A stretch of DNA of 64,000 bases, taken from assembly GCF_003363755.1 (NCBI RefSeq), contig NZ_CP031396.1:1488001-1552000 (forward strand), in the 5' to 3' direction. The notes below the pieces were generated by a model that was not told the origin of the DNA, searched no databases, and saw nothing but the letters and a program-made list of their open reading frames with translations. This stretch comes from Pseudomonas protegens (GTDB lineage: Bacteria; Pseudomonadota; Gammaproteobacteria; Pseudomonadales; Pseudomonadaceae). This document shows positions 1 to 8,801 of this stretch, piece by piece (the first letter of the stretch is position 1; every line of letters begins with the position of its first letter). Both the position numbers and the translations under genes were made by a program.

Positions 1-2
1 AC

Positions 3-1223
3 TACGACCGCCTGGCCCAGGCGGCCCTCGCCGGACACATCATCGAGTGTGGCGCCCAGTGCAGTGGCGGCAACTTCACCGATTGGCGCGAGGTGCCGGA
101 CTACGAGCACATCGGCTTTCCCATCGTCGAGGTCGACGCCGACGGCGGGTTCGTGGTCAGCAAGGCTCCGGGTACCGGTGGGCTCATCAGTCCGCTGACG
201 GTCGGTGAGCAGTTGCTGTACGAAATAGGCAATCCACGGGCTTATCTGCTTCCCGATGTGGTGTGCGATTTCTCCCAGGTGCAGGTGCAGCAGTCGGCAC
301 CGAATGAAGTCCGGGTCCAGGGCGCCAAGGGTCTGCCCCCAAGCCACCAGTACAAGGTCAGCGCCACCTACCCGGACGGCTTCCGTTGCACCGCCAGTTG
401 CCTGATGGCCGGGATCGACGCGGTGGCCAAGGCACGCCGGGTCAGCCAGGCGATCATCGACAAGACCCGCGAAATGTTCAGCCAGCGCGGCTGGCCGGAC
501 TACAGCGAAGTCAACATTGAACTGTTGGGCAGCGAAGCCACCTACGGCCCCCATGGCCGTCGCCAGGACAGCCGCGAAGTGGTGATCAAGCTGGCGGTGC
601 GCCATCCGCACAAGGCGGCGCTGGTGCTGTTCTCCAGGGAGATTGCCCAGGCCGCCACCGGCATGGCTCCAGGGCTGACCGGCATCGTCGGTGGACGACC
701 CACGGTGTATCCAGTGATCCGGCTGTTTTCTTTCCTGCTGGACAAGGACGCCTGCCACCTGGAAATCGACCTCGCCGGCCAGCGTCATCCCTGCGCCCTG
801 CCCGAAGTCGACCGCCTGGACGCCAGCGCCCTGCCCGCCCCGCATTCACTGCCCAAGCCCCAAGGTCGTCCCGATGCCAGCGTGCCCCTGGTCAAGTTGG
901 CGGTGGCGCGCTCGGGCGACAAGGGCAACCACAGCAACATCGGTGTGCTGGCGCGCCATCCCGACTATCTGCCATGGATCGCCGAAGCCCTGACCCCCGA
1001 AGTGCTGGTGGACTGGATGGGGCATGTGCTGGACCCGGTCCACGGCCGGGTCCAGCGCTGGTACCTGCCGGGCATTCATGGCCTCAACTTCCTGCTGGAA
1101 AACGCCCTGGGCGGCGGCGGTGTCGCCAGCCTGCGCATCGACCCGCAAGGCAAGGCCTTCGCCCAGCAGTTGCTGGAAATCCAGATCCCGGTGCCGCAGA
1201 GCATTGCCGATGCCGTCAATTAA
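3..1223 (+). CDS. atuA: AtuA family protein of acyclic terpene utilization, 5' end outside the window
   Basis: First visible gene of the atu operon. The frame is open from the first bases of the window, so the N-terminal part lies upstream. The visible part shows the DUF1446/AtuA pattern (CGAQCSGGNFTDW near its start), and the C-terminal part carries KLAVARSGDKGNHSNIGVLA, typical of the AtuA C-terminal domain. AtuA is required for growth on citronellol in P. aeruginosa, but its biochemical role is unsettled. It ends 10 bases before the atuB start, with AGGAG in between, which indicates one transcript. A methionine at 93 is internal, because the homology continues upstream of it. The family assignment is firm; the function is inferred from the cluster. 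Confidence 0.9.
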   Translation, partial: YDRLAQAALAGHIIECGAQCSGGNFTDWREVPDYEHIGFPIVEVDADGGFVVSKAPGTGGLISPLTVGEQLLYEIGNPRAYLLPDVVCDFSQVQVQQSAPNEVRVQGAKGLPPSHQYKVSATYPDGFRCTASCLMAGIDAVAKARRVSQAIIDKTREMFSQRGWPDYSEVNIELLGSEATYGPHGRRQDSREVVIKLAVRHPHKAALVLFSREIAQAATGMAPGLTGIVGGRPTVYPVIRLFSFLLDKDACHLEIDLAGQRHPCALPEVDRLDASALPAPHSLPKPQGRPDASVPLVKLAVARSGDKGNHSNIGVLARHPDYLPWIAEALTPEVLVDWMGHVLDPVHGRVQRWYLPGIHGLNFLLENALGGGGVASLRIDPQGKAFAQQLLEIQIPVPQSIADAVN

Positions 1224-1233
1224 AGGAGCTGCC

Positions 1234-2103
1234 GTGGTGTACGACTCGATTTTCAAAGCGCAACTGTTTACCGGCCAGACCATCATCGTCACCGGCGGTG
1301 GCAGCGGCATTGGTCGTTGCACCGCCCATGAGCTGGCGGCCCTGGGGGCCCAGGTGCTGCTGGTGGGGCGCAAGGCGGAAAAACTGCAGAAGGTTGCCGG
1401 GGAGATTGCCGAGGACGGCGGCCAGGCCCACTGGCAGGCCTGCGACATTCGCGACGAGGAAGCGGTCAAGGCCCTGGTAGGGCAGTTGGTGGAGCGCTTT
1501 GGTCCGATCCATGGCCTGGTGAACAATGCCGGTGGCCAATATCCGGCGCCCCTGGCTTCGATCAACCAGAAAGGTTTCGAAACCGTGCTGCGCACCAATC
1601 TGGTGGGCGGCTTCCTGATGGCCCGGGAAGTCTTCAACCAATCCATGAGCCGCCACGGCGGCAGCATCGTCAACATGCTCGCCGACATGTGGGGCGGCAT
1701 GCCCGGCATGGGGCACTCCGGCGCGGCCCGCTCGGGGATGGACAACTTCACCAAGACCGCTGCCTACGAATGGGGCCACGCCGGGGTCCGGGTCAACGCC
1801 GTGGCCCCGGGCTGGATCGCCTCCAGTGGCATGGACACCTACGAAGGCGCGTTCAAGGCAATCATTCCCACCCTGCGCGAGCACGTGCCGCTCAAACGCA
1901 TCGGTACGGAATCGGAAGTCAGCGCGGCCATCGTCTTTCTGCTCAGCCCCGGTGCGGCCTTTGTCAGCGGCAGCACCTTGCGCATCGACGGCGCCGCCAG
2001 CCTCGGCAGCCGCGCCTGGCCGTTGGCCAAGGCGCGCAACAGTGAGTCGTACAACGGTTTTCATCGGGCCTACCTGCCCGATGTGCTCAAAGGCGAGGAC
2101 TGA
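1234..2103 (+). CDS. atuB: AtuB, SDR-family oxidoreductase of the citronellol/geraniol pathway
   Basis: Short-chain dehydrogenase of 289 residues, presumably acting on a citronellol/geraniol pathway intermediate. The GTG at 1234 is chosen because AGGAG sits at 1224-1228; translation gives VVYDSIFKAQLF and then the Rossmann motif TGGGSGIG at residues 20-27. NNAGGQ follows in its usual place. The position of the catalytic YxxxK reads GHSGAARSG (His161 to Arg166), so neither Tyr nor Lys is at its standard place. The same HSGAAR signature is known from the peroxisomal trans-2-enoyl-CoA reductase branch, which suggests an enoyl-CoA type reaction rather than an alcohol dehydrogenase. It is followed after 3 bases by atuC. 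Fold and operon membership are clear; the substrate is inferred. Confidence 0.85.
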   Translation: MVYDSIFKAQLFTGQTIIVTGGGSGIGRCTAHELAALGAQVLLVGRKAEKLQKVAGEIAEDGGQAHWQACDIRDEEAVKALVGQLVERFGPIHGLVNNAGGQYPAPLASINQKGFETVLRTNLVGGFLMAREVFNQSMSRHGGSIVNMLADMWGGMPGMGHSGAARSGMDNFTKTAAYEWGHAGVRVNAVAPGWIASSGMDTYEGAFKAIIPTLREHVPLKRIGTESEVSAAIVFLLSPGAAFVSGSTLRIDGAASLGSRAWPLAKARNSESYNGFHRAYLPDVLKGED

Positions 2104-2106
2104 GCC

Positions 2107-3723
2107 ATGCCGGTGATCCAATCCCAGCTCGATCCCCACAGCCCGCAGTTCGCGCAGAACCGCGAGGCGATGCTGGCGGGCCTGCAACAGTTGCAGACCC
2201 TGCAGCAAAACCTGCTGAACAAGGCGGCCGAGGCCAAGGCCAAATTCGACAAGCGCGGCCAGTTGCTGCCCCGGGAACGCCTCAACCTGCTGCTGGACCC
2301 CGGCGCGCCCTTTCTTGAACTGGCCAGCCTCGCCGGCTACAAGCTGCACGACGACAAGGACGGCAGCCAGGCCGGCGGCGGCCTGATCGCCGGCATCGGC
2401 TACGTGTGCGGGGTGCGCATGCTGGTGGTGGCCAACAACAGTGCGATCAAGGGCGGGACCATTTCCCCCAGTGGCCTGAAGAAGTCCCTGCGCCTGCAAC
2501 AGATCGCCATGGAGAACAAGCTGCCGGTGGTAACCCTGGCGGAAAGCGGGGGCGCCAACCTCAACTACGCGGCGGAGATCTTCGTCGAGGGCGCGCGCAG
2601 TTTCGCCAATCAGGCGCGGATGTCGGCCATGGGCCTGCCCCAGATCACCGTGGTCCACGGCTCGGCCACCGCCGGTGGCGCCTACCAGCCCGGGCTCTCG
2701 GATTACGTGGTGGTGGTACGCGGCAAGGCCAAGCTGTTTCTCGCCGGACCACCACTGCTCAAGGCCGCCACCGGCGAGGTGGCCACCGATGAACAACTGG
2801 GGGGCGCCGAGATGCACGCCCAGGTCGCCGGTACCGCCGAGTACCTGGCGCAGAACGACGCCGACGGCATCCGCATCGTCCGCGAGATCGTCAGCCTGTT
2901 GCCATGGAATGCTCAACTGCCGGTACAGCCCGCCAGAACCTGGAGCGAGCCGCTGTATCCCATCGACGAACTGCTCGGACTGATTCCCTTTGATCCGAAA
3001 AAGCCCTATGACGCCCGGGAAATCATCGCCCGCCTGGCGGACGGCTCGCAGTTCCTGGAATTCAAGGGCGAGTTCGATGCCCAGACCCTGTGCGGCCACC
3101 TGCAGATCCAGGGCCGGCCCTGCGGTTTTATCGGCAACAACGGCCCGATCACGCCCCAGGGCGCGAGCAAGGCGGCGCAGTTTATCCAGCTCTGCGACCA
3201 GAGCCGCACCCCGCTGCTGTTTTTCCACAACACCACCGGCTTCATGGTGGGCACCGAGTCGGAACAGCAAGGGGTGATCAAGCATGGGGCGAAGATGATC
3301 CAGGCGGTGACCAATGCCCGGGTGCCGAAGCTGACCATCGTCGTCGGCGGCTCCTACGGCGCCGGCAACTATGCGATGTGTGGCCGTGGCCTGGACCCGC
3401 GTTTCATCTTCGCCTGGCCCAACAGCCGTACCGCGGTGATGGGCGGCGCCCAGGCCGGCAAGGTGCTGCGCATCGTCACCGAGGCCAAGCATGCGAAGAA
3501 CGGCCAGGAAGCCGACCCGAAGATGCTCGACATGCTGGAGCAGGTCACCGCGCAGAAGCTCGACAGCCAGTCCACAGCCTTGTACGGCAGCGCCAACCTG
3601 TGGGACGACGGCCTGATCGACCCCCGGGATACCCGCACGCTGCTGGGCTATCTGCTGGACATCTGCCATGAGGCAGAGGCCCGGGTCTTGCAGCCCAACA
3701 GTTTCGGTGTGGCACGGTTTTGA
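2107..3723 (+). CDS. atuC: Geranyl-CoA carboxylase beta (carboxyltransferase) subunit AtuC
   Basis: Carboxyltransferase subunit of 538 residues that moves the carboxyl group from biotin (on AtuF) to geranyl-CoA, in the cytoplasm. It has the two crotonase-like halves of acyl-CoA carboxylase beta subunits: an N-terminal half with AESGGANLNY and GSATAGGAYQPGLSDY, and a C-terminal half with NTTGFMVGTESEQQG and GGSYGAGNYAMCGR, the latter forming the acyl-CoA and biotin pockets. The length matches geranyl-/methylcrotonyl-CoA carboxylase beta chains. The start ATG lies 3 bases after atuB. The homologous methylcrotonyl-CoA enzyme (LiuB) is very similar. The assignment to geranyl-CoA rests on the flanking atuA, atuB and atuF. 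Confidence 0.9.
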   Translation: MPVIQSQLDPHSPQFAQNREAMLAGLQQLQTLQQNLLNKAAEAKAKFDKRGQLLPRERLNLLLDPGAPFLELASLAGYKLHDDKDGSQAGGGLIAGIGYVCGVRMLVVANNSAIKGGTISPSGLKKSLRLQQIAMENKLPVVTLAESGGANLNYAAEIFVEGARSFANQARMSAMGLPQITVVHGSATAGGAYQPGLSDYVVVVRGKAKLFLAGPPLLKAATGEVATDEQLGGAEMHAQVAGTAEYLAQNDADGIRIVREIVSLLPWNAQLPVQPARTWSEPLYPIDELLGLIPFDPKKPYDAREIIARLADGSQFLEFKGEFDAQTLCGHLQIQGRPCGFIGNNGPITPQGASKAAQFIQLCDQSRTPLLFFHNTTGFMVGTESEQQGVIKHGAKMIQAVTNARVPKLTIVVGGSYGAGNYAMCGRGLDPRFIFAWPNSRTAVMGGAQAGKVLRIVTEAKHAKNGQEADPKMLDMLEQVTAQKLDSQSTALYGSANLWDDGLIDPRDTRTLLGYLLDICHEAEARVLQPNSFGVARF

Positions 3724-3764
3724 TAGGCCATTTCGCGGTCTGACCCCACTTGAGGAGAACAACA

Positions 3765-4922
3765 ATGATCTTCACCCAGGAACACGAAGAACTGCGGCGC
3801 ACGGTGCGCCAATTTGTCGACCGCGAAATCAACCCCCATGTGGAGGAATGGGAGAAAGCCGGGCGCTTTCCCATCCACGAGATTTTCCGCAAGGCCGGCG
3901 AGCTGGGGCTGCTGGGCATCTCCAAGCCGGAAAAATTCGGCGGCATGGGCCTGGACTACAGCTATTCCATCGTCGCCGCCGAAGAGTTCGGCACCATCCA
4001 TTGCGGCGGCATCCCCATGTCCATCGGCGTACAGACCGACATGTGCACCCCGGCCCTGGCGCGCTTCGGTTCCGATGAGCTGCGCGACGAGTTTCTGCGC
4101 CCGGCCATCACGGGCGAGCAGGTAGGCTGCATCGGCGTCTCCGAAGTCGGCGCCGGTTCCGATGTGGCCGGGCTCAAGACCCACGCCCACAAGGACGGCG
4201 ACGACTACGTGATCAACGGCAGCAAGATGTGGATCACCAATTCACCCAGCGCCGACTTCATCTGTCTGCTGGCCAATACCTCGGACGACAAGCCGCACAT
4301 CAACAAGTCGCTGATCATGGTGCCGATGAACACCCCGGGCATCAGCCTCAGTTCGCATCTGGACAAGCTCGGCATGCGCAGTTCGGAAACCGCCCAGGTG
4401 TTCTTTGACGATGTGCGGGTGCCCCAGCGCAATCGAATCGGTCATGAAGGCGCCGGTTTCATGATGCAGATGCTGCAGTTCCAGGAGGAACGGCTGTTCG
4501 GCGCGGCGAACATGATCAAGGGCCTGGAGTACTGCGTCGACAGCACCATCGAGTACTGCAAGGAGCGCCGCACCTTCGGCAACCCGCTGATCGACAATCA
4601 GGTGATCCACTTCCGCCTGGCCGAACTGTCCACCGAGATCGAGTGCCTGCGGGCCCTGGTCTACCAGGCTACCGAGCAGTATGTGCGCGGCCAGGACGTG
4701 ACCCGCCTGGCCTCCATGGCCAAGCTCAAGGCCGGGCGCCTGGGCCGTGAGGTCAGCGACAGCTGCCTGCAGTACTGGGGCGGCATGGGCTTCATGTGGG
4801 ACAACCCGGTGGCCCGCGCCTATCGCGATGTGCGCCTGGTTTCCATTGGCGGTGGCGCCGACGAAATCATGTTGGGGATCATCTGCAAACTCATGGGCAT
4901 CCTGCCGGGGAAAAAGAAATGA
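3765..4922 (+). CDS. atuD: Acyl-CoA dehydrogenase, putative citronellyl-CoA dehydrogenase AtuD
   Basis: Flavoprotein of 385 residues expected to oxidise citronellyl-CoA to geranyl-CoA. The start ATG at 3765 gives MIFTQEHEELRRTVRQFVD and has GAGGAG a few bases upstream. Family signatures are ISEVGAGSDVAGLKT-like (here VSEVGAGSDVAGLKTHA), KMWITNSPSADF, and near the C-terminus QYWGGMGFMWDNPVARAYRD, followed by the FAD-binding end GGGADEIMLGII. Its TGA overlaps the ATG of the next gene in an ATGA, so translation is probably coupled. Two AtuD-like paralogues exist in some pseudomonads (atuD and atuG-type), and the sequence alone cannot exclude other branched acyl-CoA substrates. Confidence 0.88.
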   Translation: MIFTQEHEELRRTVRQFVDREINPHVEEWEKAGRFPIHEIFRKAGELGLLGISKPEKFGGMGLDYSYSIVAAEEFGTIHCGGIPMSIGVQTDMCTPALARFGSDELRDEFLRPAITGEQVGCIGVSEVGAGSDVAGLKTHAHKDGDDYVINGSKMWITNSPSADFICLLANTSDDKPHINKSLIMVPMNTPGISLSSHLDKLGMRSSETAQVFFDDVRVPQRNRIGHEGAGFMMQMLQFQEERLFGAANMIKGLEYCVDSTIEYCKERRTFGNPLIDNQVIHFRLAELSTEIECLRALVYQATEQYVRGQDVTRLASMAKLKAGRLGREVSDSCLQYWGGMGFMWDNPVARAYRDVRLVSIGGGADEIMLGIICKLMGILPGKKK

Positions 4923-5716
4923 GCCCGCTCCCGACCTGCCAGACCCTGCTGCTGGAGCCACGCCACGGCGTGCTGTTCATTACTCTCAACCGCCCCGAGA
5001 GCCGCAACGCCATGAGCCTGCAGATGGTGGCGGAACTGCGTACCGTGCTCGCCGCTGTGCGAGATCGGCGGAGCATCCGCGCCTTGGTCCTGCGGGGCGC
5101 CGGTGGCCATTTCTGTGCCGGTGGCGACCTCAAGGACATGGCCGGCGCCCGCACCCGAGGCAGCGCTGCCTACCGTGAACTGAACCGGGCCTTCGGTGCA
5201 CTGCTGGAAGAAGCCCAGCAGACGCCCCAGGTGCTGGTCTGCGTGCTGCAAGGAGCGGTGTTGGGTGGCGGCTTCGGCCTGGCGTGTGTCAGCGATATCG
5301 CCATCGCCGAACACAGTGCGCAGTTCGGCATGCCGGAAACCGGCCTCGGGCTGCTGCCAGCGCAGATCGCCCCCTTCGTGGTGCGGCGCATCGGCCTGAC
5401 CCAGGCCCGACGCCTGACCCTGACCGCCGCCCGCTTCGACGGTGCCGAGGCCCTGCAGCTGGGCCTGGTGCACTTTGTCGAAGCTGATCCCCGGGCCCTG
5501 GAAGAACGCCTTGAACAGCAGTTGTCACAGATCCTGCGCTGCGCGCCAGGGGCCAACGCTGCGACCAAGGCCCTGCTCCTGGCCAGCGTCGACCAGCCTC
5601 TGGGCCCCCTGCTGGATCAGGCCGCCGAAGACTTCGCCCAGGCCGTCACCGGCGCCGAAGGCCTCGAAGGCACCCTGGCCTTTGTGCAGAAACGCAAACC
5701 GGCCTGGGCCAGCTGA
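4919..5716 (+). CDS. atuE: Enoyl-CoA hydratase, putative isohexenylglutaconyl-CoA hydratase AtuE
   Basis: Crotonase-fold enzyme of 265 residues expected to hydrate isohexenylglutaconyl-CoA, the product of the geranyl-CoA carboxylase. The ATG at 4919 overlaps the atuD stop (ATGA), which fixes the start better than the open frame extending further upstream. Oxyanion-hole motifs are GAGGHFCAGGDLKDM and GAVLGGGFGLACVSDIAIA, followed by FGMPETGLGLLPAQIAPFV, the region that carries the catalytic Glu in the family. A REP element follows before atuF. The role comes from its place between the dehydrogenase and the carboxylase subunits. Confidence 0.88.
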   Translation: MSPLPTCQTLLLEPRHGVLFITLNRPESRNAMSLQMVAELRTVLAAVRDRRSIRALVLRGAGGHFCAGGDLKDMAGARTRGSAAYRELNRAFGALLEEAQQTPQVLVCVLQGAVLGGGFGLACVSDIAIAEHSAQFGMPETGLGLLPAQIAPFVVRRIGLTQARRLTLTAARFDGAEALQLGLVHFVEADPRALEERLEQQLSQILRCAPGANAATKALLLASVDQPLGPLLDQAAEDFAQAVTGAEGLEGTLAFVQKRKPAWAS

Positions 5717-5722
5717 GCCCTT

Positions 5723-5745
5723 GTAGGAGCCGGCTTGCCGGCGAA
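5723..5745 (+). repeat. REP element between atuE and atuF
   Basis: The stretch reads GTAGGAGCCGGCTTGCC plus GGCGAA, a canonical P. fluorescens-group REP sequence with the GCCGGC-TT-GCCGGC hairpin. It lies inside the atu operon, between the atuE stop and the atuF start, and could stabilise or attenuate the transcript. Confidence 0.85.
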
Positions 5746-5773
5746 TGCCCCCCACCGATTCCCGGGAGCCTGT

Positions 5774-7759
5774 ATGCCCACCTTCAGCAAGATCCTGATC
5801 GCCAACCGTGGCGAAATCGCCTGCCGCATCCAGCGCACCGCCCAGGCCCTGGGCTATCGCACCGTGGCCGTGTTCAGCGATGCCGACGCCGAGGCCCTGC
5901 ATGTGCACATGGCCGACGAAGCCATCCACATCGGCCCGTCCCCGGTGCAGCAGTCCTACCTCAACAGCGAGGCGATCCTCGACGCTGCCCGGCGCAGCGG
6001 TGCCGACGCCATTCATCCGGGCTACGGCTTCCTCTCGGAAAACCCCGAGTTCGCCGCGGCCTGTGCCGCCGCCGGTATCACCTTCATCGGCCCCAGTGCC
6101 GCCGCCATCGAACTGATGGGCAGCAAGCGCCGCTCGAAGATCGCCATGCTCGAAGCCGGCGTGCCTTGCATCCAGGGTTACCAGGGCGAGGAGCAGGACG
6201 ACGCCACCTTGCAGCGCGAGGCCCAGCGCATCGGTTATCCGCTGATGATCAAGGCCAGCGCCGGCGGTGGCGGACGCGGCATGCGTCTGGTACAGCAGCA
6301 CGAAGACCTGCTGGAGCAGATCCGTACCGCACGCTCGGAAGCCCTGCATGCCTTCGGCAGCGACGAGCTGATTCTGGAGCAGGCGCTGATCGAGCCGCGG
6401 CACGTGGAAATGCAGGTCTTCGGCGACCAGCACGGTCACTTGATCTATCTGGGTGAACGGGACTGCTCGATTCAGCGCCGCCATCAGAAGGTCATAGAAG
6501 AGGCACCCTGCCCGGTGATGACAGAGGAACTGCGCCGAGCCATGGGCGAAGCGGCGCTCAAGGCCGGGCGCGCGGTGAACTATGTCGGCGCCGGCACTGT
6601 GGAGTTCCTGCTGGACGCCCGCGGTCAGTTCTACTTCCTGGAAATGAACACCCGTCTGCAGGTCGAGCATCCCGTCACGGAACTGGTCACCGGCCTGGAT
6701 CTGGTGGCCCTGCAGTTGCAAGTCGCTGCCGGCGAGCCCCTGCCCTTGACCCAGGAGCAGGTGCAGCTCAACGGCCATGCCATCGAAGTTCGCCTTTACG
6801 CCGAGGACCCGGCGCAGAACTTTCTGCCCCAGACCGGCCAGGTCCTGCGTTGGCAGCCGGCACCGGGGATACGCACCGACCACGGCTTGCAGGAGGGCCA
6901 ATGGGTCAGCCCCTTCTATGATCCGATGCTGGGCAAGCTGATCGCCCACGGTGCCTCCCGCGAGGAAGCCCGGCGCAAGCTGTTGCGCGGGGTCGAGGAC
7001 TGCGTGCTGCTGGGGTTTGAGAGCAATCGCCGGCTGCTGGCCGGTCTGCTCAGGCACCCGGTATTTGCCAGCGGTCGGTTCAGCACCGCCTTCATCGCCG
7101 AACATTTTGCCGAGGACCTGAGCCTGCAACCGCAGCGCCCCAGCCTTGAGGAACTGGCCATTGCCGCTGCGCTCTTCTATCACCACAGCGCCAGCGCACA
7201 CCGCTCAAACCTGAGTGCCTGGAGCAACAACGCCAGTGTGCCCCTGGGCTACCGCATTGGTCTGGATGACAGTCAATGGTCGCTGGAACTGAGCCCCTCG
7301 GCATCGGGCCTGTTGCACGTGCGGCAGGGGGATGGCGTGTGGGCAATCAAGGTCATGGCCGCCGATGGCCGCCGGGCCACGCTGGAGGTCGCGGGCATTC
7401 GCCGGCACTACATCTATCAACTGCACGACGGCGAACTCTGGCTGAGCAGCCGCCAGGGCAGCCTGCATCTGCAGGACCGCACCCATGCGCCGGCACAGGG
7501 CCAACTGAGCACCGATTCCGGCACCCTCAAGGCGCCCATGGACGGGGCCATAGTCGACGTACTGGTCAGCGAGGGCATGAGTGTCAGCAAGGGCCAACTG
7601 CTGCTGGTGCTGGAGGCGATGAAGATGGAACACCCGCTCAAGGCCGGGATCGACGGAGTGATCACCCGGGTCCAGGTCAACCTCGGGGACCAGGTGAAGA
7701 ACCGGCAGATTCTGCTGGAGGTGGAGCAAGCCGCCCCCGCCGCGGAAATGGAGCACTAG
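5774..7759 (+). CDS. atuF: Geranyl-CoA carboxylase alpha subunit AtuF (biotin carboxylase plus biotin carrier)
   Basis: Biotin-dependent subunit of 661 residues; it carboxylates its own biotin with bicarbonate and ATP and passes the carboxyl group to AtuC. The N-terminus FSKILIANRGEIACRI opens the biotin carboxylase domain. The ATP-grasp glycine loop KASAGGGGRGMR and the EMNTRLQVEHPVTE signature follow. The C-terminal carrier domain has EAMKMEH with the biotinylated Lys at about residue 617. The ATG at 5774 is preferred over upstream codons because family members begin with this Rossmann-like strand; upstream sequence is REP-derived. It is the last atu gene here. A methylcrotonyl-CoA carboxylase alpha chain would look alike, and context decides. 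Confidence 0.92.
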   Translation: MPTFSKILIANRGEIACRIQRTAQALGYRTVAVFSDADAEALHVHMADEAIHIGPSPVQQSYLNSEAILDAARRSGADAIHPGYGFLSENPEFAAACAAAGITFIGPSAAAIELMGSKRRSKIAMLEAGVPCIQGYQGEEQDDATLQREAQRIGYPLMIKASAGGGGRGMRLVQQHEDLLEQIRTARSEALHAFGSDELILEQALIEPRHVEMQVFGDQHGHLIYLGERDCSIQRRHQKVIEEAPCPVMTEELRRAMGEAALKAGRAVNYVGAGTVEFLLDARGQFYFLEMNTRLQVEHPVTELVTGLDLVALQLQVAAGEPLPLTQEQVQLNGHAIEVRLYAEDPAQNFLPQTGQVLRWQPAPGIRTDHGLQEGQWVSPFYDPMLGKLIAHGASREEARRKLLRGVEDCVLLGFESNRRLLAGLLRHPVFASGRFSTAFIAEHFAEDLSLQPQRPSLEELAIAAALFYHHSASAHRSNLSAWSNNASVPLGYRIGLDDSQWSLELSPSASGLLHVRQGDGVWAIKVMAADGRRATLEVAGIRRHYIYQLHDGELWLSSRQGSLHLQDRTHAPAQGQLSTDSGTLKAPMDGAIVDVLVSEGMSVSKGQLLLVLEAMKMEHPLKAGIDGVITRVQVNLGDQVKNRQILLEVEQAAPAAEMEH

Positions 7760-7821
7760 GCGGATGCCTCAGCTTTGGCTACGCTCAAGCCTCATCAGGA
7801 GCTTGAAGGCTGGAAATAGCG

Positions 7822-8361
7822 ATGCCCCACTGGCTGGTAATAGATCTGGAAGCCACGACGGATGAAGGGGGCTGGCCGGTAAGCGAGATGGAAATCATCG
7901 AAATCGGAGCCACCCTGGTCAACCGTCAGGGTCGGGAACAGGACCATTTCCAGCGTTTCGTCCGCCCCTTGCGACGTCCCAGGCTGACGCCGTTCTGTCG
8001 CGAGCTGACCCATATCACCCAGGCCAATATCGACAGCGCCGCACCGTTGGGCGAAGTCTGGACCCTGTTCGAACGCTGGCTGGGCCAGCATCAGTCGCGC
8101 CTGGAGGGCTGGGCCAGTTGGGGCGACTATGACCGCAAGCAACTGCAACTGGAGTGGCACAACCAGCAACTGCACAGCCTGTTGAATGACGTCCCCCACA
8201 TGAACCTCAAGCAGCGCTTTGCCAAGGCCAGGCGTCTGGAGCGCCCCCTGGGCCTGAATGCAGCCTTGCAACTGGCCGGCATGCAGTTCAACGGCCAGCA
8301 GCATCGAGCCCTGGAAGATGCACGCAATACCGCGCGCTTATTGCCGCTGATTCTTCCATGA
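7822..8361 (+). CDS. DEDDh 3'-5' exonuclease (KapD/ERI-1-like)
   Basis: Small stand-alone exonuclease of 179 residues. The first motif is DLEATTDEGG (residues 8-17, metal-binding Asp and Glu), followed by EIIEIGAT. The second motif is around WGDYDRKQL, and the last reads HRALEDARN (His and Asp of the DEDDh type). These residues are those of the inhibitor-of-KinA-pathway/ERI-1 exonuclease subgroup rather than of DNA polymerase epsilon subunits or oligoribonuclease. It is transcribed in the same direction as atuF 62 bases upstream but shows no functional link to it. The substrate (RNA or DNA) cannot be told from sequence. Confidence 0.85.
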   Translation: MPHWLVIDLEATTDEGGWPVSEMEIIEIGATLVNRQGREQDHFQRFVRPLRRPRLTPFCRELTHITQANIDSAAPLGEVWTLFERWLGQHQSRLEGWASWGDYDRKQLQLEWHNQQLHSLLNDVPHMNLKQRFAKARRLERPLGLNAALQLAGMQFNGQQHRALEDARNTARLLPLILP

Positions 8362-8435
8362 TGGCGGCAGGTGACGGCCTTTGAGGCCTTGTGCATACTG
8401 GCCGACCTTTTTGACCCTTTCTTGAGGAATCGCCC

Positions 8436-8720
8436 ATGTTTAAAGTCAACGAGTACTTCGACGGCACCGTCAAGTCGATTGCCTTCGGCACGGCCGAAGG
8501 TCCAGCCACCATTGGCGTCATGGCCCCGGGCGAATACGAGTTCGGTACGGCGCAACGGGAAATCATGCACGTGGTGTCCGGCGCCCTGACCGTGCGCCTG
8601 CCCGACAGCGCCGACTGGGAAACCTTTCCTGCCGGCAGCCAGTTCAACGTACCGGCCAACAGCAAGTTCCAACTGAAAGTCGCCGTGGAAACCGCCTACC
8701 TGTGCGAATACCGCGGTTGA
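8436..8720 (+). CDS. ppnP: Pyrimidine/purine nucleoside phosphorylase PpnP
   Basis: Protein of 94 residues of the DUF1255 cupin family (E. coli YaiE/PpnP), which phosphorolyses several nucleosides to base and ribose-1-phosphate. Visible hallmarks are the N-terminal [14 protein letters not shown], the [19 protein letters not shown] barrel strand, and [19 protein letters not shown]. The length is exactly that of the family. A GAGGAA ribosome-binding site precedes the ATG. A strong bidirectional terminator separates it from the convergent MOSC gene. Confidence 0.93.
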   Translation: MFKVNEYFDGTVKSIAFGTAEGPATIGVMAPGEYEFGTAQREIMHVVSGALTVRLPDSADWETFPAGSQFNVPANSKFQLKVAVETAYLCEYRG

Positions 8721-8748
8721 TTCACCTGTCACGGCTGTCGCGCTGACA

Positions 8749-8784
8749 AAAAATGCCCGTCTCCTATAAGAGACGGGCATTTTT
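8749..8784. terminator. Bidirectional rho-independent terminator between ppnP and the MOSC gene
   Basis: A 15-base stem (AAAAATGCCCGTCTC / GAGACGGGCATTTTT) with a 6-base loop CTATAA. It has A-tract and T-tract on both sides and lies between two convergent genes, so it can serve both strands. Confidence 0.92.
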
Positions 8785-8801
8785 CATGGGGCCAAGAAAC
8801 G

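Noticed and set aside
1216..3765. 849-codon open frame on the minus strand opposite atuB and atuC
   Set aside because: It is antisense to two genes with clear protein families; long shadow frames are common at this GC content, and the translation is Gly/Ala/His-rich without any domain.
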